A stretch of 64,000 nucleotides of DNA from Maritalea mobilis. Lineage in GTDB: Bacteria; Pseudomonadota; Alphaproteobacteria; Rhizobiales; Devosiaceae. A program made the position numbers and the translations under genes. The stretch covers positions 1,302,001 through 1,366,000 of the forward strand of contig NZ_SNYR01000001.1 of NCBI RefSeq assembly GCF_004363175.1, written 5' to 3'. The notes beneath the pieces are model-generated. The model saw only the letters and a program-made list of their open reading frames with translations, made no database searches and was not told where the DNA came from. Positions within the stretch are counted from its first letter, which is position 1. Each line of letters begins with the position of its first letter. This document shows, piece after piece, positions 26,925 through 36,600 of the stretch.

Positions 26925-28154
26925 ATGCAAAAATCTTTGAAAGAACGATTGGCCATTTTGTCCGACGCGGCAAAATATGACGCTTCCTGCGCCTCAAGTG
27001 GCACCACAAAACGTGATGCGATGGAGAGTGGTGGCCTCGGCTCCACCGAAGGGATGGGCATTTGCCATGCTTACACGCCAGATGGGCGTTGCATCTCGTT
27101 GCTGAAAATCTTGATGACCAATTTCTGCATTTATGACTGCGCCTATTGCATCAATCGCTCCTCCTCCAATGTGGCCCGTGCCCGCTTCACGCCAGAAGAA
27201 GTGGTGTGGCTCACTTTGGAGTTTTACCGCCGCAACTATATTGAAGGCTTATTCTTGTCCTCGGGCATTATCCGCTCATCAGATGACACGATGGAGCAAA
27301 TGGTCAAAATCGCTCAAACATTGCGGCAGGAACATAATTTTCGCGGATATATTCACCTCAAAACCATTCCCAAAGCGTCAGACGATTTGATCGAAAAGGC
27401 CGGCCAATTTGCCGACCGCCTGTCGATCAATATCGAACTGCCGACAGATAAGGGACTGGAGACCTACGCCCCTGAAAAGCAGCCGCAAAATATCCGCAAA
27501 AGCATGGGGCAATTGCGGTTAAAAATCGAAGAGCATGGCGAAAAATCATATAGCGGCAAACGCAAGCGCTTTGCCCCTGGTGGCCAAAGCACCCAAATGA
27601 TTGTGGGCGCAGACGGCGCAAATGACGCGACGATTTTGGGATCCAGCGCACGCCTCTATTCGAGCTACGGACTGAAACGCGTTTATTATTCCGCGTTCAG
27701 CCCCATCCCCGACAGCTCAAAAAACTTACCCCTGATCAAGCCGCCGCTCATCCGCGAACATCGACTGTATCAGGCCGATTGGCTGTACCGTTTTTATGGC
27801 TTTGACGTGCACGAAATCACGCAAATCGGGCAGAACGGTATGCTGGATTTAGAGCTTGACCCGAAGCTGGCCTGGGCCTTGGGCAACCGCGGACGTTTTC
27901 CCGTTGACGTGAACCGCGCCGATAAAGAGATGCTGCTGCGCATCCCCGGCTTTGGCTTAAAAACGGTCAACCGCATTTTAAGTGCCCGCAAACATAAAAA
28001 TCTGCGCCTTGAAGATTTAGGGCGCTTTGGCGTGTCCACCGCAAAAGCGCGATATTTTATTGTCGCTGACGGGTGGTCGCCACACCGCACCCTAGACCGC
28101 GCGAATTTACGTCAGCTTTTCGCACCACAACCTGAGCAATTACAACTGCTATGA
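26925..28154 (+). CDS. Putative DNA modification/repair radical SAM protein
   Basis: This 409-aa radical SAM enzyme has a Cys68-x3-Cys72-x2-Cys75 cluster motif (FCIYDCAYC) for the 4Fe-4S centre. A C-terminal helix-hairpin-helix DNA-binding motif is seen near 335-365 (VNRADKEMLLRIPGFG). This architecture belongs to a family always linked to the UDG-like gene that follows. The product is usually annotated as a DNA repair or modification radical SAM protein, with the substrate unknown. It overlaps the next gene by 4 nt (ATGA), so translation is coupled. Confidence 0.9.
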   Translation: MQKSLKERLAILSDAAKYDASCASSGTTKRDAMESGGLGSTEGMGICHAYTPDGRCISLLKILMTNFCIYDCAYCINRSSSNVARARFTPEEVVWLTLEFYRRNYIEGLFLSSGIIRSSDDTMEQMVKIAQTLRQEHNFRGYIHLKTIPKASDDLIEKAGQFADRLSINIELPTDKGLETYAPEKQPQNIRKSMGQLRLKIEEHGEKSYSGKRKRFAPGGQSTQMIVGADGANDATILGSSARLYSSYGLKRVYYSAFSPIPDSSKNLPLIKPPLIREHRLYQADWLYRFYGFDVHEITQIGQNGMLDLELDPKLAWALGNRGRFPVDVNRADKEMLLRIPGFGLKTVNRILSARKHKNLRLEDLGRFGVSTAKARYFIVADGWSPHRTLDRANLRQLFAPQPEQLQLL

Positions 28155-29626
28155 GATATCAGGTCATTTTGGAAGGCCGAGGTGATCTTGAAGAATGGCG
28201 CAATGCCGCTAGGGCCTATGTTTGCGCAAATATTCGGCCTGAATATATGGAATGGGTAGTTGAAAAGTCAGCGCCAGACCTGTTCAGCGCGACTGAGCGG
28301 CAGCACACGCCCGTCTTGGCACATTTGCGTGAGCATATATTTGTGCCTCCGGCTTTTTTGAAGCTGGCTGAAGCCGCAATATGCCACACCGCACCGGACC
28401 GTTTTGATACTCTATATAAGGTACTGTTTCACCTGCAAGATGATCGGTTTCTGCTGAACGACCGCAGCAACTCAAACATCGCACGCCTCCATCAATTGGC
28501 CAATAATGTGCGCCGCGATAGCCACAAAATGAAAGCCTTTGTACGCTTTCGCGAAGTGCCCAACGCAGCGGCAAACAGGCGACGCTTTGTGGCCTGGTTT
28601 GAACCGGATCATTTTATTGTCGAGCGCACCGCTCCCTTCTTCCAAAAACGCTTCACCGATATGGATTGGCTGATTGCATCTCCCAAAGGCACCGCCGCTT
28701 GGGATGGCACGACCCTTAAAACATCACGCAAACCCTCGCCGCGGCCAGAAGCGACGGACCAGATGGATGAACTTTGGCAAACCTATTTTGCCAATATTTT
28801 CAATCCGGCAAGATTGAAGCTGAAAGCCATGCAATCTGAAATGCCGAAGAAATATTGGAAAAATATGCCAGAGGCGGCGTTGATCCCTGAACTCATCGAA
28901 AAAGCAGAGGCACGGGTGCGCAACATGCATGCAGCACAGGCAAAGCAACCGCCAACATTTCACCAGCGTTTACAAGAAAAATGGAAAGCAGAAGGTGAAG
29001 TGCCCTCGCTTTTGTCGCCCTTTGAGCAGTTGCAGCACCAAGCCGCGCAGTGCACAGCCTGCAGCCTGCACTGCAACGCAACCCAAACGGTGTTTGGTGA
29101 AGGCGCAACTGATGCATCAATCATGTTTGTGGGCGAGCAACCCGGCGACCATGAAGATTTGACAGGCCGTCCCTTTGTTGGCCCCGCGGGTGAATTGTTT
29201 GATCAAGCGCTCAATGCTGCAGGGATTGATCGTTTAAAGATTTACGTCACCAATGCAGTGAAGCACTTCAAACATATCCAGCGCGGCAAAAGACGACTGC
29301 ATGAACGCCCAAACACGCAAGAAATTGAACATTGTCGCTGGTGGCTGGCGAAGGAATTGGGACTGGTGCAACCCAATGTGGTGGTCGCCATGGGCGCAAC
29401 GGCCTATCTGTCCCTTTCGGGAGAGCGGAAACCCATTGCGGAAATTCGCGGCGCACCCATTCCCATGGCCAACAATATAATGATGCTCGTCACCACCCAT
29501 CCGGCAGCGATTTTGCGCATGCCGGATAAGAGAAAGCAGGAAAAAATGCGGGAGATATTTGTGCAAGATATACGGGCAGCCACACATTTATGCGCAACGC
29601 TGCCCGCAAGAAACTTAAGCCCTTAA
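28151..29626 (+). CDS. udgX: UdgX-type uracil-DNA glycosylase fused to a DUF4130 domain
   Basis: This 491-aa fusion starts with a DUF4130-type region (about 1-240). The C-terminal half (about 285-485) is a family-4-like uracil-DNA glycosylase with four cysteines (CTACSLHC near the start of the UDG part) and [10 protein letters not shown]. The UdgX signature loop KRRLHE (about 380-385) includes the His that in UdgX bonds covalently to the abasic site. TTHPAAILR closes the active site. UdgX forms covalent adducts with uracil-DNA. The gene is coupled to the radical SAM gene, and its stop overlaps the convergent mnmA by 4 nt. Confidence 0.9.
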   Translation: MRYQVILEGRGDLEEWRNAARAYVCANIRPEYMEWVVEKSAPDLFSATERQHTPVLAHLREHIFVPPAFLKLAEAAICHTAPDRFDTLYKVLFHLQDDRFLLNDRSNSNIARLHQLANNVRRDSHKMKAFVRFREVPNAAANRRRFVAWFEPDHFIVERTAPFFQKRFTDMDWLIASPKGTAAWDGTTLKTSRKPSPRPEATDQMDELWQTYFANIFNPARLKLKAMQSEMPKKYWKNMPEAALIPELIEKAEARVRNMHAAQAKQPPTFHQRLQEKWKAEGEVPSLLSPFEQLQHQAAQCTACSLHCNATQTVFGEGATDASIMFVGEQPGDHEDLTGRPFVGPAGELFDQALNAAGIDRLKIYVTNAVKHFKHIQRGKRRLHERPNTQEIEHCRWWLAKELGLVQPNVVVAMGATAYLSLSGERKPIAEIRGAPIPMANNIMMLVTTHPAAILRMPDKRKQEKMREIFVQDIRAATHLCATLPARNLSP

Positions 29627-30762
29627 GCGGCTGCGCTCACAGCTTCGGCAATCCAGCCGCCGCCAAGCACTTGGCTATCTTCGCTGTCATCAGCGTAAAA
29701 TACGCAGGCCTGACCAGGCGAGACACCATGTTCTCCGGCAACCAGCTCCACTTCCACTTCACCATTTACAACGCTAAGCTGCGCGGGCTGTGGTGGGCGT
29801 GTGGACCGCACTTTTGCTTCAATGCGAATGGGGCCCATTTCTTCAATTTCACTAAGGCTCATCCCGCCCAGCCAATTCACTTGCTTAAGCTTCACCGCAC
29901 GGGTGGCCAGTGCTTCATAAGGGCCAACAATCACGCGTTTTTGCTCAGGATCAAGCTTGACCACATAAAGCGGCTCGCCCGCTGAAATACCCAAACCGCG
30001 GCGCTGGCCGATGGTGAAATGGATAATGCCATTATGCTGGCCGAGCACACGCCCATCCATATGCACAATATCGCCCGGATCAATAGCTTCAGGGCGCAGC
30101 TTTTGAATGATCTGCGCATAATTGCCATTGGGCACAAAGCAAATATCTTGGCTATCGCTCTTCTCGGCCACCACTAGCCCCATATCGCGGGCAATGTCGC
30201 GCACTTCATCTTTGGTCATCCCGCCCAGCGGAAAGCGCAAATAGTCGAGCTGTTCCTGGGTGGTGGCGAACAAAAAGTAGCTTTGGTCACGGCTGTGATC
30301 GATGGGACGATAAAGCGAATATTGACCATTGCTTTGACGCGACTGAATATAATGTCCTGTCACCAACACATCCGCGTTCAATTCGCGAGAGGCTTCTAGT
30401 AAGTCCTGAAACTTGACCGTCTGATTGCACTTCACACAAGGGATAGGCGTTTCGCCGCGCAAATAGCTGTCGGCAAAATCGTCAATCACGCTTTCGCGGA
30501 ACTTGCTTTCATAGTCAAAAACATAATGCGGAATGTTCAACGACGCAGCCACGCGGCGCGCATCGTGAATGTCCTGTCCGGCACAGCAGGCACCTTTGCG
30601 GTGAATGGCCTCGCCATGATCGTAAAGTTGCAAGGTGATGCCGATAACATCGTAACCTTCGCGTGCCATAAGCCCGGCCACAACCGAACTGTCCACGCCG
30701 CCCGACATGGCCACCACAACACGGGTGTCCTTGACGGGTTTATCAATACCCAGAGAATTCAT
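29623..30762 (-). CDS. mnmA: tRNA-specific 2-thiouridylase MnmA
   Basis: MnmA thiolates U34 of Lys, Glu and Gln tRNAs using ATP and a sulfur relay. The 379-aa length is normal. The PP-loop SGGVDSS lies at 20-26, catalytic Cys109 in PCVKCN, and the second Cys in SQDICFVP near 205. The C-terminal beta-barrel is intact. It is convergent with the udgX gene. This is a core gene. Confidence 0.97.
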   Translation of the reverse strand: MNSLGIDKPVKDTRVVVAMSGGVDSSVVAGLMAREGYDVIGITLQLYDHGEAIHRKGACCAGQDIHDARRVAASLNIPHYVFDYESKFRESVIDDFADSYLRGETPIPCVKCNQTVKFQDLLEASRELNADVLVTGHYIQSRQSNGQYSLYRPIDHSRDQSYFLFATTQEQLDYLRFPLGGMTKDEVRDIARDMGLVVAEKSDSQDICFVPNGNYAQIIQKLRPEAIDPGDIVHMDGRVLGQHNGIIHFTIGQRRGLGISAGEPLYVVKLDPEQKRVIVGPYEALATRAVKLKQVNWLGGMSLSEIEEMGPIRIEAKVRSTRPPQPAQLSVVNGEVEVELVAGEHGVSPGQACVFYADDSEDSQVLGGGWIAEAVSAAA

Positions 30763-30986
30763 TTTACCATCCTAATTGGGGTTAAGGGCCAACGGATAAG
30801 GCTCTGCTCATACCAGCAGATGCAGTAATATTCAATCAATTTGCATGAGCCTCGGCAAGCAATGCTGGGCAATTAATGCCGCGTCATCCGGTTAGATTTG
30901 CCGCCGAACCATATTCAACGCGCATGCACAGCCAAACGGAACCAACAAAATCGTTACATTTCAATATCTTACAAAAATTACTAAAA

Positions 30987-31003
30987 CTGGCCCGTTACTT
31001 GCA
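30987..31003 (+). promoter_or_regulatory. Sigma-54 promoter before fliK
   Basis: CTGGCCCG-N4-TTGCA fits the sigma-54 consensus, with invariant GG (30989-30990) and GC (31001-31002) separated by exactly 10 nt. The predicted start is near 31014, about 20 nt before the fliK ATG. FlbD, a sigma-54 activator, is encoded about 6.7 kb downstream. Confidence 0.8.
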
Positions 31004-31032
31004 TGGTTAATGCTGGATAATTGTCAGGTTTG

Positions 31033-32580
31033 ATGGGTGCACACGTGCAAGTAGGTCTACAAAACACACCATTGGTTGATTTTCTTAGTTTCGCGGGCGA
31101 CGCACAAGGTGCGCTTGAAGGCGACGAAGATGCCGTAAACGGTTTTGAAGCGATTTTGGATGCGCTCATGGGTGGCGATGCGAGCGATATGCGCGCAGCC
31201 TTGCACCTGAAAGCCGAGCTAGGTCCATTGACCGGCGAAGGCGAGGTTGAAGTAGACATGAGCGCCATTAAAGATGCGCTTGAAAAGCTGAAGAACGCCC
31301 TAGCCCCAGTCGCCGCAGCATTTGATCAATTGCTTGTGCCAGCCCCAAAGCAAATTGCTGATGCCCAAAATGCGTTTGCAGAACTGGCAAGAGCGGTGAA
31401 CAACCACCCCAAACGTTATGATGCAGCGACCTCGCTGCCAATGGGTATGTACACCGATCAGTTTGGCGCGCTACGTCAGGCAGAAACGGCACAAAACAGT
31501 CAAGGCAATCTGCTGCAATTGGGTAAACTGCTGCAACGCTTAGACACCTTACTCGGCGATATGGGCGCGCAAAATGGCAACGCCAATAAAGCAAATATTG
31601 ACGCGCAACTGGCTGCCCTAGGCACGGACACTGAATTGAGCCCAAAGGAAAATGAAAAACTTTCGCTCAATATTCACGAAATGATCAAACGGTTAGAGGG
31701 GCTATCTGAAAAGCTGCCTGAAACCGCCCAAGCCGCCATCGCCAAACTCATTGATAAAAAATCTGCTCAGATTGGCACCGACGGCGAAGCCGACCCGATG
31801 GCCAAATTGATGGCAAGTGAAGATGCTGGCTCTAAAAAAGCACTGCAAAATAGCAGCGCCTCAAATTTGATCACCGCAGCCTTGGAAGGCAAGGAAGCGG
31901 GCCAAAAAACTGAATTTGGCACCAACCGTGATGGCGCATTCACGCAAAATCAATTGATGGCAGATCAGCGCTATGCAGCGCAACGCCCCGCCCCCAATTT
32001 GGCCCAAGCGGCAAAAATGGCCAGCGAACTGGATGTGACCGAAACAGTGGGCGACAAAATACTCAATATTCAGCGCAGCGAGCAATTGCAGCAAACCCAA
32101 ATCCATTTGGACAAGGTTGCCCATCAACAAGCGCCACAAAAGCAGATCAATCTGCCGGCAATGGCTTTTGAGGTGGTGCGGCAAATTCGCAATGGCGCAC
32201 AGCGGTTTGAAATTCGCCTCGATCCTCCCGAAATGGGCAAGATTGACGTTCAACTTGAAATGGAGGGTAAAAATGTAACCGCCCGCCTGACCGTTGAACG
32301 TGCAGAAACACTAGACTTTTTGCAGCGCGACCAACGTGCTTTGGAACGCGCCTTGCAGCAAGCCGGCTTGAATACAGATAAAGCCAACCTGCAGTTTTCA
32401 CTAAAGCAGGACCAAAATGGTGGCCAAGGCCAGCAATTTGGACAAGAGCAAAAGCAGCAACAAGCTGGCTTAAAGGGTGACACAGACACCTTGGCCAACA
32501 ACGCACAAAGCATCACCGAAAACCCATCTCTTGTGTTGCGCGGCACCGCGCGACCGGATGGATTAAACCTTTGGGTTTAG
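31033..32580 (+). CDS. fliK: Flagellar hook-length control protein FliK
   Basis: FliK measures hook length and switches export specificity. The 515-aa protein has a long low-complexity N-terminal part rich in Ala, Gln and Lys and a C-terminal Flg_hook domain (about 370-460) containing FEIRLDPPEMGKIDVQ. The tail is Gln-rich. The ATG at 31033 fits the sigma-54 start better than the TTG at 31021. It is 11 bp from flgD, suggesting an operon. Confidence 0.88.
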   Translation: MGAHVQVGLQNTPLVDFLSFAGDAQGALEGDEDAVNGFEAILDALMGGDASDMRAALHLKAELGPLTGEGEVEVDMSAIKDALEKLKNALAPVAAAFDQLLVPAPKQIADAQNAFAELARAVNNHPKRYDAATSLPMGMYTDQFGALRQAETAQNSQGNLLQLGKLLQRLDTLLGDMGAQNGNANKANIDAQLAALGTDTELSPKENEKLSLNIHEMIKRLEGLSEKLPETAQAAIAKLIDKKSAQIGTDGEADPMAKLMASEDAGSKKALQNSSASNLITAALEGKEAGQKTEFGTNRDGAFTQNQLMADQRYAAQRPAPNLAQAAKMASELDVTETVGDKILNIQRSEQLQQTQIHLDKVAHQQAPQKQINLPAMAFEVVRQIRNGAQRFEIRLDPPEMGKIDVQLEMEGKNVTARLTVERAETLDFLQRDQRALERALQQAGLNTDKANLQFSLKQDQNGGQGQQFGQEQKQQQAGLKGDTDTLANNAQSITENPSLVLRGTARPDGLNLWV

Positions 32581-32591
32581 GAGAATAGATT

Positions 32592-33263
32592 ATGGTTTCA
32601 CCCACATCATCAGTAGGTTCTGGCGCTGGGGCTGGACAATCAGAATTGGCAAACTCCCGCAAAACCATTGCGGAAAACTTCGATACATTTTTGTCCATTC
32701 TGACAACACAGCTTAAAAACCAAAACCCGCTGGACCCGCTGGACACAAACCAGTTCACTTCGCAAATGGTGGAATTCACAGGTGTTGAGCAACAGCTGAA
32801 AACCAATGAATATCTAGAAGCCTTGATCAACGCGAACCAGCAAAATTTCGCGTCTCAAGCTGTATCCTATATTGGCAAAGAGGTTACCGCCTTTTCTAAC
32901 CAGGCATCGCTGGAAAATAGTGAAGCAAAGTGGACTTACGGCATGACCCAAGATGCCGAAGAAGCCAACATCACCATTAAAAACAGCGCAGGCGCAGTTG
33001 TGTTCACCGAAAAAACAAAGCTTGAAAGCGGCGAACATGATTACACTTGGGATGGGATCGCAAATGACGGCTCCATCGCGCCAGATGGCAAATATTCAAT
33101 TCATATTGAGGCCACAAATGCTGATGGCGGTAAAATTGACCTTTACACCATGACCGCAGGTATGGTGGAGACCGTGGACTTTGCCGGCAGTGAACCAATT
33201 CTGGTTGTAAATGGCACAAAAGTTGAAATGTCAGCCGTCGCAAAAATCGGTTTGCCGAGTTAA
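32592..33263 (+). CDS. flgD: Flagellar hook assembly protein FlgD
   Basis: FlgD is the cap on which hook subunits polymerise. The 223-aa protein has the conserved N-terminal segment FDTFLSILTTQLKNQNPLDP (about 30-49) and QFTSQMVEFTGVEQQ. The C-terminal part has Tudor/Fn3-like features (about 115-215, with DGIANDGSIAPDGKY). It is downstream of fliK under the same sigma-54 promoter, with an AGGAG before the ATG. Confidence 0.94.
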   Translation: MVSPTSSVGSGAGAGQSELANSRKTIAENFDTFLSILTTQLKNQNPLDPLDTNQFTSQMVEFTGVEQQLKTNEYLEALINANQQNFASQAVSYIGKEVTAFSNQASLENSEAKWTYGMTQDAEEANITIKNSAGAVVFTEKTKLESGEHDYTWDGIANDGSIAPDGKYSIHIEATNADGGKIDLYTMTAGMVETVDFAGSEPILVVNGTKVEMSAVAKIGLPS

Positions 33264-33411
33264 TCACCTCGGCCAACCCCAATATTTTCCGGGACTTCCG
33301 GGCATTTTTCTCAACTCTTAATCAAATCTGACCAAGGCCTTAGCCAAATTTTAAGAGCATCAGGCTAGGCTAGCTCTATTAGTTTTAGGTCAGGTTTGAG
33401 TAGTGAGTAAA

Positions 33412-33690
33412 ATGACCGCACAAATGCGTCCACGAGTAAAATATGTCATCGGGCCTGATGGCAGCCCGTTAACAATTGCCGATCTTCCCCCAACCAACAC
33501 CAAACGTTGGGTGATCCGTCGTAAAGCAGAAGTCGTTGCCGCGGTACGTGGTGGTTTGTTGAGTCTTGAAGAGGCTTGCACCCGCTACACCCTTAGCGTT
33601 GACGAATTTCTGAACTGGCAAGCTTCCATTGATAAACATGGTTTGGCCGGACTGCGCACTACTTGGGTGCAGCATTATCGCGACCACTAG
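33412..33690 (+). CDS. sciP: Cell-cycle regulator SciP (DUF1153)
   Basis: SciP binds CtrA-regulated promoters and represses CtrA activity in alphaproteobacteria. The 92-aa protein matches the family: RPRVKYVIGPDGSPLT, KRWVIRRKAEVVAAVRGG, then an HTH-like EEACTRYTLSVDEFLNWQ. The ATG at 33412 aligns with family starts; the GTG at 33403 adds three residues. It is followed by a strong terminator and lies between flgD and fliF. Confidence 0.92.
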   Translation: MTAQMRPRVKYVIGPDGSPLTIADLPPTNTKRWVIRRKAEVVAAVRGGLLSLEEACTRYTLSVDEFLNWQASIDKHGLAGLRTTWVQHYRDH

Positions 33691-33723
33691 GCAAAAATCG
33701 CTCTAAAGCGACTACAAATTTTC

Positions 33724-33757
33724 AAAAGCCCGCCATTTCTGGCGGGCTTTTGTTTTT
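33724..33757 (+). terminator. Terminator after sciP
   Basis: AAAAGCCCGCC (33724-33734) pairs perfectly with GGCGGGCTTTT (33741-33751), followed by a T-run (TGTTTTTT). Confidence 0.93.
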
Positions 33758-33799
33758 TACACCACTTTTTTCCCAAATTAATGCACTTTGCGCGAATAG

Positions 33800-33815
33800 T
33801 TAATACAATGTTTAC
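33800..33815 (+). promoter_or_regulatory. Candidate CtrA-binding site before fliF
   Basis: TTAA-N7-TTTAC at 33800-33815 differs in one base from the CtrA consensus TTAA-N7-TTAAC. It lies about 80 bp before the fliF start. In related bacteria the fliF operon is a CtrA target. The match is short, so the call is tentative. Confidence 0.45.
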
Positions 33816-33894
33816 CTTCTGCTAGGTAATTTTTGCCGAGTGGGGTTTTGGATGGTTTCCCCTCGAATCAGACATTTGTAACTCGGGTGGTATT

Positions 33895-35529
33895 GTGAAT
33901 AGTTTTTCAGCGATTTTGGCGAGAATGGGAATGGCACGGGTGGCGGCGATGGCCGTAACCGCTGTGCTAATGATCGGCTTCTTCGCATTTTTGATTTTCC
34001 GCGTTTCAACACCGCAAATGGCCCCGGTTTATTCAGGCCTGTCCTTTGACGATTCCGCAGCAATCACCAAAGAATTGCGCGCCATGGGCATCCCATTCGA
34101 AATCCGTGGCGATGGTGAAGCCATTTCCGTACCGCGCGACCAAATCACCACCATCCGCATGCAACTGGCTGAAAGCGGCCTGCCAACCCGCGGCCAAGTT
34201 GGCTATGAAATTTTTGACCAGCAAAACACATTGGGCGCCACAAGCTTTGTGCAAAACGTAAACCATTTGCGCGCACTTGAAGGCGAATTGGCCCGCACAA
34301 TCTCTTCACTCGCTCGCGTAAAATCTGCACGGGTGCATTTGGTGTTGCCTGAGCGTGAATTGTTCCGCCGTGAAGCCAAGCAGCCTTCTGCCTCTATCGT
34401 TTTGGAAGTGCGTGGCGCACTTTCCGCTGGCGAAATTCGCTCCGTACAACATTTGATCGCCTCAGCCGTTGATGGCTTGAGCCCAAACATGGTGTCCATC
34501 GTTGACAATGCAGGCACCTTGCTTGCTGCGGGGACAGACGGCGGCGAAGACACATTGGTTTCAACCGCGATCGAGGAACGCACATTGGCAGTGGAAGGCC
34601 GATTGCGCAATCGCTTGGAAGACTTGTTGGAAAATGTTGTTGGCGCAGGCCGTGCACGGGTTCAGGTTAGCGCTGAGCTGGACATGAACCGCCTCACCCG
34701 CACTTCTGAAAGTTTCGACCCGAATGGCCAAGTTGTGCGGTCCGCCCAAACTCGCGAACTTGCCAATGAAGCCCAGGGCCCAGCAAACAATGGTCAAGTT
34801 TCAGTAGCAAATGAATTGCCGGGTGCCACACAAAATGCAGGCGACAATGGCGGCAGCTCAGAACAATCTTCAACCACTGAAGAGACCATCAACTACGAAA
34901 TTTCCAAGGTCACTGAAACTCAAATCATCGAAGCGGGTGCCATTAAGCGTTTGTCTGTCGCAGTTGTAGTTGACGGCATTTATGAAAACACACCAGAAGG
35001 CAATGCCACCTACGCGCCACGCTCTCAGGATGAAATCAACCAAATCCGCAATTTGGTGAACTCAGCCATCGGCTTCGATGCAGACCGGGGCGACCAAGTT
35101 GAAGTGGTCAACATGCAATTCGCTGATCGGCCAGACCTAAACTTTGAACCATCTGAATCAAGCATTTTTGACTTTACCCGCGACGATATGTTTGCAGCGC
35201 TTGAGATGGCTGTTACACTTCTCATCGGATTGGCATTGGTCTTCTTCGTCATGCGTCCATTGATCAAACGTGTGCTAGAACCAGAAGATCAAACCCCACT
35301 TTTGATGGCCGCAGCCGAGGCAGCAGCCGCTGAAAAATCAAAAGCCGTAGCTGATCAAAGCGAGCAAGCCGGTGGCAAAACAGGCGGTGCAAAAGATGCT
35401 TGGTTGGAAGAGGTGCAAAGCCTAGGCCAAGCACAAATTCAAGCGATTGAAAAAGTAGGTGCGCTTGTTGAGGAAAACCCCAAGCAAGCCTCAATGATCA
35501 TCCGCAATTGGTTAAATCAGGCAGCGTAA
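33895..35529 (+). CDS. fliF: Flagellar MS-ring protein FliF
   Basis: FliF forms the membrane ring of the basal body. The 544-aa protein has an N-terminal membrane helix (about 15-38). Conserved ring-building motifs include YSGLSFDDSAAI, the LEGELARTI region and the SARVHLVLPERELF segment. A second membrane helix lies near 440-465, and the C-terminal tail binds FliG. The GTG start has GGGTGG upstream. It is the first gene of fliF-fliG-fliH-fliN-flbD, with very short gaps. Confidence 0.96.
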   Translation: MNSFSAILARMGMARVAAMAVTAVLMIGFFAFLIFRVSTPQMAPVYSGLSFDDSAAITKELRAMGIPFEIRGDGEAISVPRDQITTIRMQLAESGLPTRGQVGYEIFDQQNTLGATSFVQNVNHLRALEGELARTISSLARVKSARVHLVLPERELFRREAKQPSASIVLEVRGALSAGEIRSVQHLIASAVDGLSPNMVSIVDNAGTLLAAGTDGGEDTLVSTAIEERTLAVEGRLRNRLEDLLENVVGAGRARVQVSAELDMNRLTRTSESFDPNGQVVRSAQTRELANEAQGPANNGQVSVANELPGATQNAGDNGGSSEQSSTTEETINYEISKVTETQIIEAGAIKRLSVAVVVDGIYENTPEGNATYAPRSQDEINQIRNLVNSAIGFDADRGDQVEVVNMQFADRPDLNFEPSESSIFDFTRDDMFAALEMAVTLLIGLALVFFVMRPLIKRVLEPEDQTPLLMAAAEAAAAEKSKAVADQSEQAGGKTGGAKDAWLEEVQSLGQAQIQAIEKVGALVEENPKQASMIIRNWLNQAA

Positions 35530-35532
35530 TAA

Positions 35533-36600
35533 ATGGCCGAAGCACAATCAAAAGAACTAGCAACACCGGGCAATCAACTTGTTGTTGAAGAATCCGCCAA
35601 TCAGCGCGAACTGGCTGGTGACGAGAAAGCCGCTGTGCTGCTTTTGGCGTTGGGGCCTGATTATGGCAAACCAATTTTCCAAGAGTTGGATGATATTGAA
35701 ATTCGCCAATTGTCTCGCGCCATGTCTCAGCTCGGCCCGATTACCCAAGACATGCTGGACACGCTTTTCGTTCAGTTCATCACCAGCCTCACCACCAATG
35801 GTGATTTGGCGGGCAACGTTGATTCAACTGAACGCTTGCTCCTCTCCTTCCTGCCGCAAGAGCGGGTGGATATGATTATGGAAGAAATTCGTGGTCCTGC
35901 AGGGCGGAACATTTGGGAAAAGCTGTCAAACGTTCAAGAAGACGTGTTGGCAAGCTTTTTGAAAAACGAATATCCGCAAACCATTTCCGTGGTGCTGACG
36001 AAAATTTCAACCGAGCATGCCTCAAAAGTGTTGGCAAACCTGCCAGACGATTTGGCCTTGGATGTGATCCAACGCATGTTGGCCATTGAACCGGTACAAA
36101 AAGAGATCGTTGAAAAGATCGAGACCACCTTGCGCACCGAATTTATGTCGACCTTGTCGCACACCCGTCGTCGCGACAGCCACGAGCAAATGGCCGACAT
36201 CTTCAACGCATTTGACCGCCAAACCGAAGCTCGCTTCCTCACCGCATTGGAAGAACGCGATCTGGAATCTGCCGAACGCATCAAAGCCCTCATGTTTACA
36301 TTCGAAGATTTGGGCAATCTGGACGGCACCGCCATTCAAACTGTGTTGCAACAGGTGGAAAAGCCATTGCTTACGCTGGGCCTCAAAGGCGCCAACGACG
36401 AAACCAAAGAGAAATTCTTGGCCAACATGTCCGCCCGCGCTGCCAAAATGCTGCGCGACGATATGGAAGCCATGGGGCCTGTGCGGCTTAAAGATGTGGA
36501 TGAAGCCCAATCTAGCATGGTGAATCTGGCCAAAGACCTTGCAGCCAAAGGTGAGATCGTGATCACCAAAGGCGGCAATCAGGAAGAGATGATCGGATAG
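35533..36600 (+). CDS. fliG: Flagellar motor switch protein FliG
   Basis: FliG links the rotor to the stator and sets torque. The 355-aa protein has the N-terminal FliF-binding region and the FliG_M domain. The C-terminal FliG_C domain ends in a charged helix bearing the motor-interacting residues. The start is only 3 bp after fliF. Confidence 0.95.
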   Translation: MAEAQSKELATPGNQLVVEESANQRELAGDEKAAVLLLALGPDYGKPIFQELDDIEIRQLSRAMSQLGPITQDMLDTLFVQFITSLTTNGDLAGNVDSTERLLLSFLPQERVDMIMEEIRGPAGRNIWEKLSNVQEDVLASFLKNEYPQTISVVLTKISTEHASKVLANLPDDLALDVIQRMLAIEPVQKEIVEKIETTLRTEFMSTLSHTRRRDSHEQMADIFNAFDRQTEARFLTALEERDLESAERIKALMFTFEDLGNLDGTAIQTVLQQVEKPLLTLGLKGANDETKEKFLANMSARAAKMLRDDMEAMGPVRLKDVDEAQSSMVNLAKDLAAKGEIVITKGGNQEEMIG

